Below are positions 63,158-64,000 of a stretch of 64,000 nt of DNA, in pieces. The notes under the pieces were generated by a model. The model saw only the letters and a program-made list of their open reading frames with translations, searched no databases and had not been told where the DNA came from. The stretch comes from Ruminiclostridium papyrosolvens DSM 2782 (GTDB lineage: Bacteria; Bacillota; Clostridia; Acetivibrionales; DSM-1351). The position numbers were made by a program, and so were the translations under genes. The DNA is taken from contig NZ_CP119677.1 of NCBI RefSeq assembly GCF_029318685.1, forward strand, positions 2,595,001 through 2,659,000, in the 5' to 3' direction. The first letter of the stretch is position 1, and the number at the start of each line of letters is the position of its first letter.

Positions 63158-64000
63158 TTAAATTTTTCTCCGTTTAATTAGTTTTACGATTTCCCACCAC
63201 ATTGTAGCCACAACTGAAACAGCTATAGCAAACAAGAAATTTTTTGCACTAAGTGGCGCAGTTTGTACAATCCCATTTATTGTCGGTACATAGGTTATGA
63301 TAATCAGTACTGCAATTATTATAGAATTAACAGTTATAACAACCTTATCCTTAAAATTAACCATATTTCTGAAAGCAAACTCTGTATCTGATTGGTTTAT
63401 GTAAACAAGTAACAAATTGGATATACCCAGTACAAGCACCGCGAAGGTTCTTGCTTCCGGCTCACCTGCACCACTTTTAAAGAAGTAGGTAAATGCTCCG
63501 AAAGCCGCAGCAAAAATTATCAGTCCCTGTAATATAGATTTTAATATAAGCGAGCCGGTTATAAGTGCTTCGTTATTGGATCGTGGTTTTCTATGCATAA
63601 TGTCCTTTTCTGCCGGCAATCGTTCAAATACAATAGAACAGGTAGGGTCTATAATGAGTTCCAGCAAAACGACGTTTACAGGCAATAAAACCAAAGGCAT
63701 GTGAAGCAGTGGTGCCAAAAGCGCTATTAAAGCTATTGGTATATGTATTACAAGGATATATTCTATTGCTTTTCGGATGTTATCGTAAATTCTTCTTCCA
63801 TCCCCAACCGATTCGACAATGGTAGTAAAATTATCATCCAGAAGAATCATATCCGAGGCTTCCTTGGCAACACCTGTTCCCCTTTTACCCATGGCTATTC
63901 CGATATCAGCATACTTTAAGGCAGGTGCATCATTTACACCATCTCCTGTCATTGCAACGATTTCCCCATTATCACGCAGGGCCTTTACAATCCGCATCTT
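63158..64000 (-). CDS. P-type cation ATPase, C-terminal part (runs off the window)
   Basis: The visible 280 residues are the 3' end of a type II P-type ATPase, probably a Ca2+ pump. The hinge motif AMTGDGVNDAPALKYADIGI is near the left edge of the protein fragment, followed by GTGVAKEASDMILLDDNF. Membrane segments follow, including IPIALIALLAPLL, NVVLLELIIDPTCSIVFE (the ion-site helix with Glu and Asp) and three more to the C-terminus, RRKI. The phosphorylated-Asp motif DKTGT lies beyond position 64000. Convergent with the AraC gene, 5 bases between stops. Confidence 0.85.
   Translation of the reverse strand, partial: KMRIVKALRDNGEIVAMTGDGVNDAPALKYADIGIAMGKRGTGVAKEASDMILLDDNFTTIVESVGDGRRIYDNIRKAIEYILVIHIPIALIALLAPLLHMPLVLLPVNVVLLELIIDPTCSIVFERLPAEKDIMHRKPRSNNEALITGSLILKSILQGLIIFAAAFGAFTYFFKSGAGEPEARTFAVLVLGISNLLLVYINQSDTEFAFRNMVNFKDKVVITVNSIIIAVLIIITYVPTINGIVQTAPLSAKNFLFAIAVSVVATMWWEIVKLIKRRKI

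Overview
The window is AT-rich DNA from a low-GC, anaerobe-type Firmicute. A secreted GH9 cellulase with a C-terminal type I dockerin (59530-62004) points to a cellulosome-forming member of the Ruminiclostridium / Clostridium cellulolyticum group. The genus is inferred from gene content, not from a database match. Nearly all genes read on the minus strand. I saw no rRNA, tRNA, CRISPR array, transposase or attachment site.

Region 1 (1-7931) is an envelope-type locus: a two-component system (HK 5915, RR 7215), a VTC-domain / DUF4956 / CotH operon, pssA, a GNAT acetyltransferase, a DltA-like adenylating enzyme and the start of another gene. pssA and the VTC operon each lie behind a near-copy of one terminator-plus-promoter cassette. 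Each copy carries three CTTAA boxes at exact 11-bp spacing, as expected for an OmpR/PhoB-type regulator, so the neighbouring response regulator is the obvious candidate.

Region 2 (8107-15845) holds a heterodimeric ABC exporter with a divergent MerR regulator (19-bp promoter spacer), an exported PepSY-like protein, a second two-component system and a 32-codon ORF.

Region 3 (16021-45333) is the centrepiece: a three-protein, seven-module NRPS operon ending in a thioester reductase, followed by an ATC-hydrolase-like protein. Hand-read A-domain codes and the placement of epimerase and methyltransferase domains predict Cys - D-Leu - Ile/Val - D-Phe - L-Phe - D-Leu - N-Me-Xaa-aldehyde. N-terminal Cys, strict D/L alternation and reductive release of a heptapeptide are the hallmarks of lugdunin-type thiazolidine macrocycles (fibupeptides). 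The residues and the N-methylation would be new for that type.

Region 4 (45394-53079) is a sugar operon: DUF4038-type glycosidase, LacI regulator, L-fucose-isomerase-like protein, split transketolase and a GlpK-like kinase with an altered glycerol pocket. The gene set resembles the transketolase route for apiose, but this is a hypothesis.

Region 5 (53446-64000) holds a MefA-like MFS efflux gene behind a leader peptide and alternative hairpins; a SipW/TasA-like surface-fibre operon with an unusual DUF5305-MshEN fusion (possible c-di-GMP receptor); the dockerin GH9 enzyme with a divergent AraC regulator; and the 3' part of a P-type ATPase that runs off the window.
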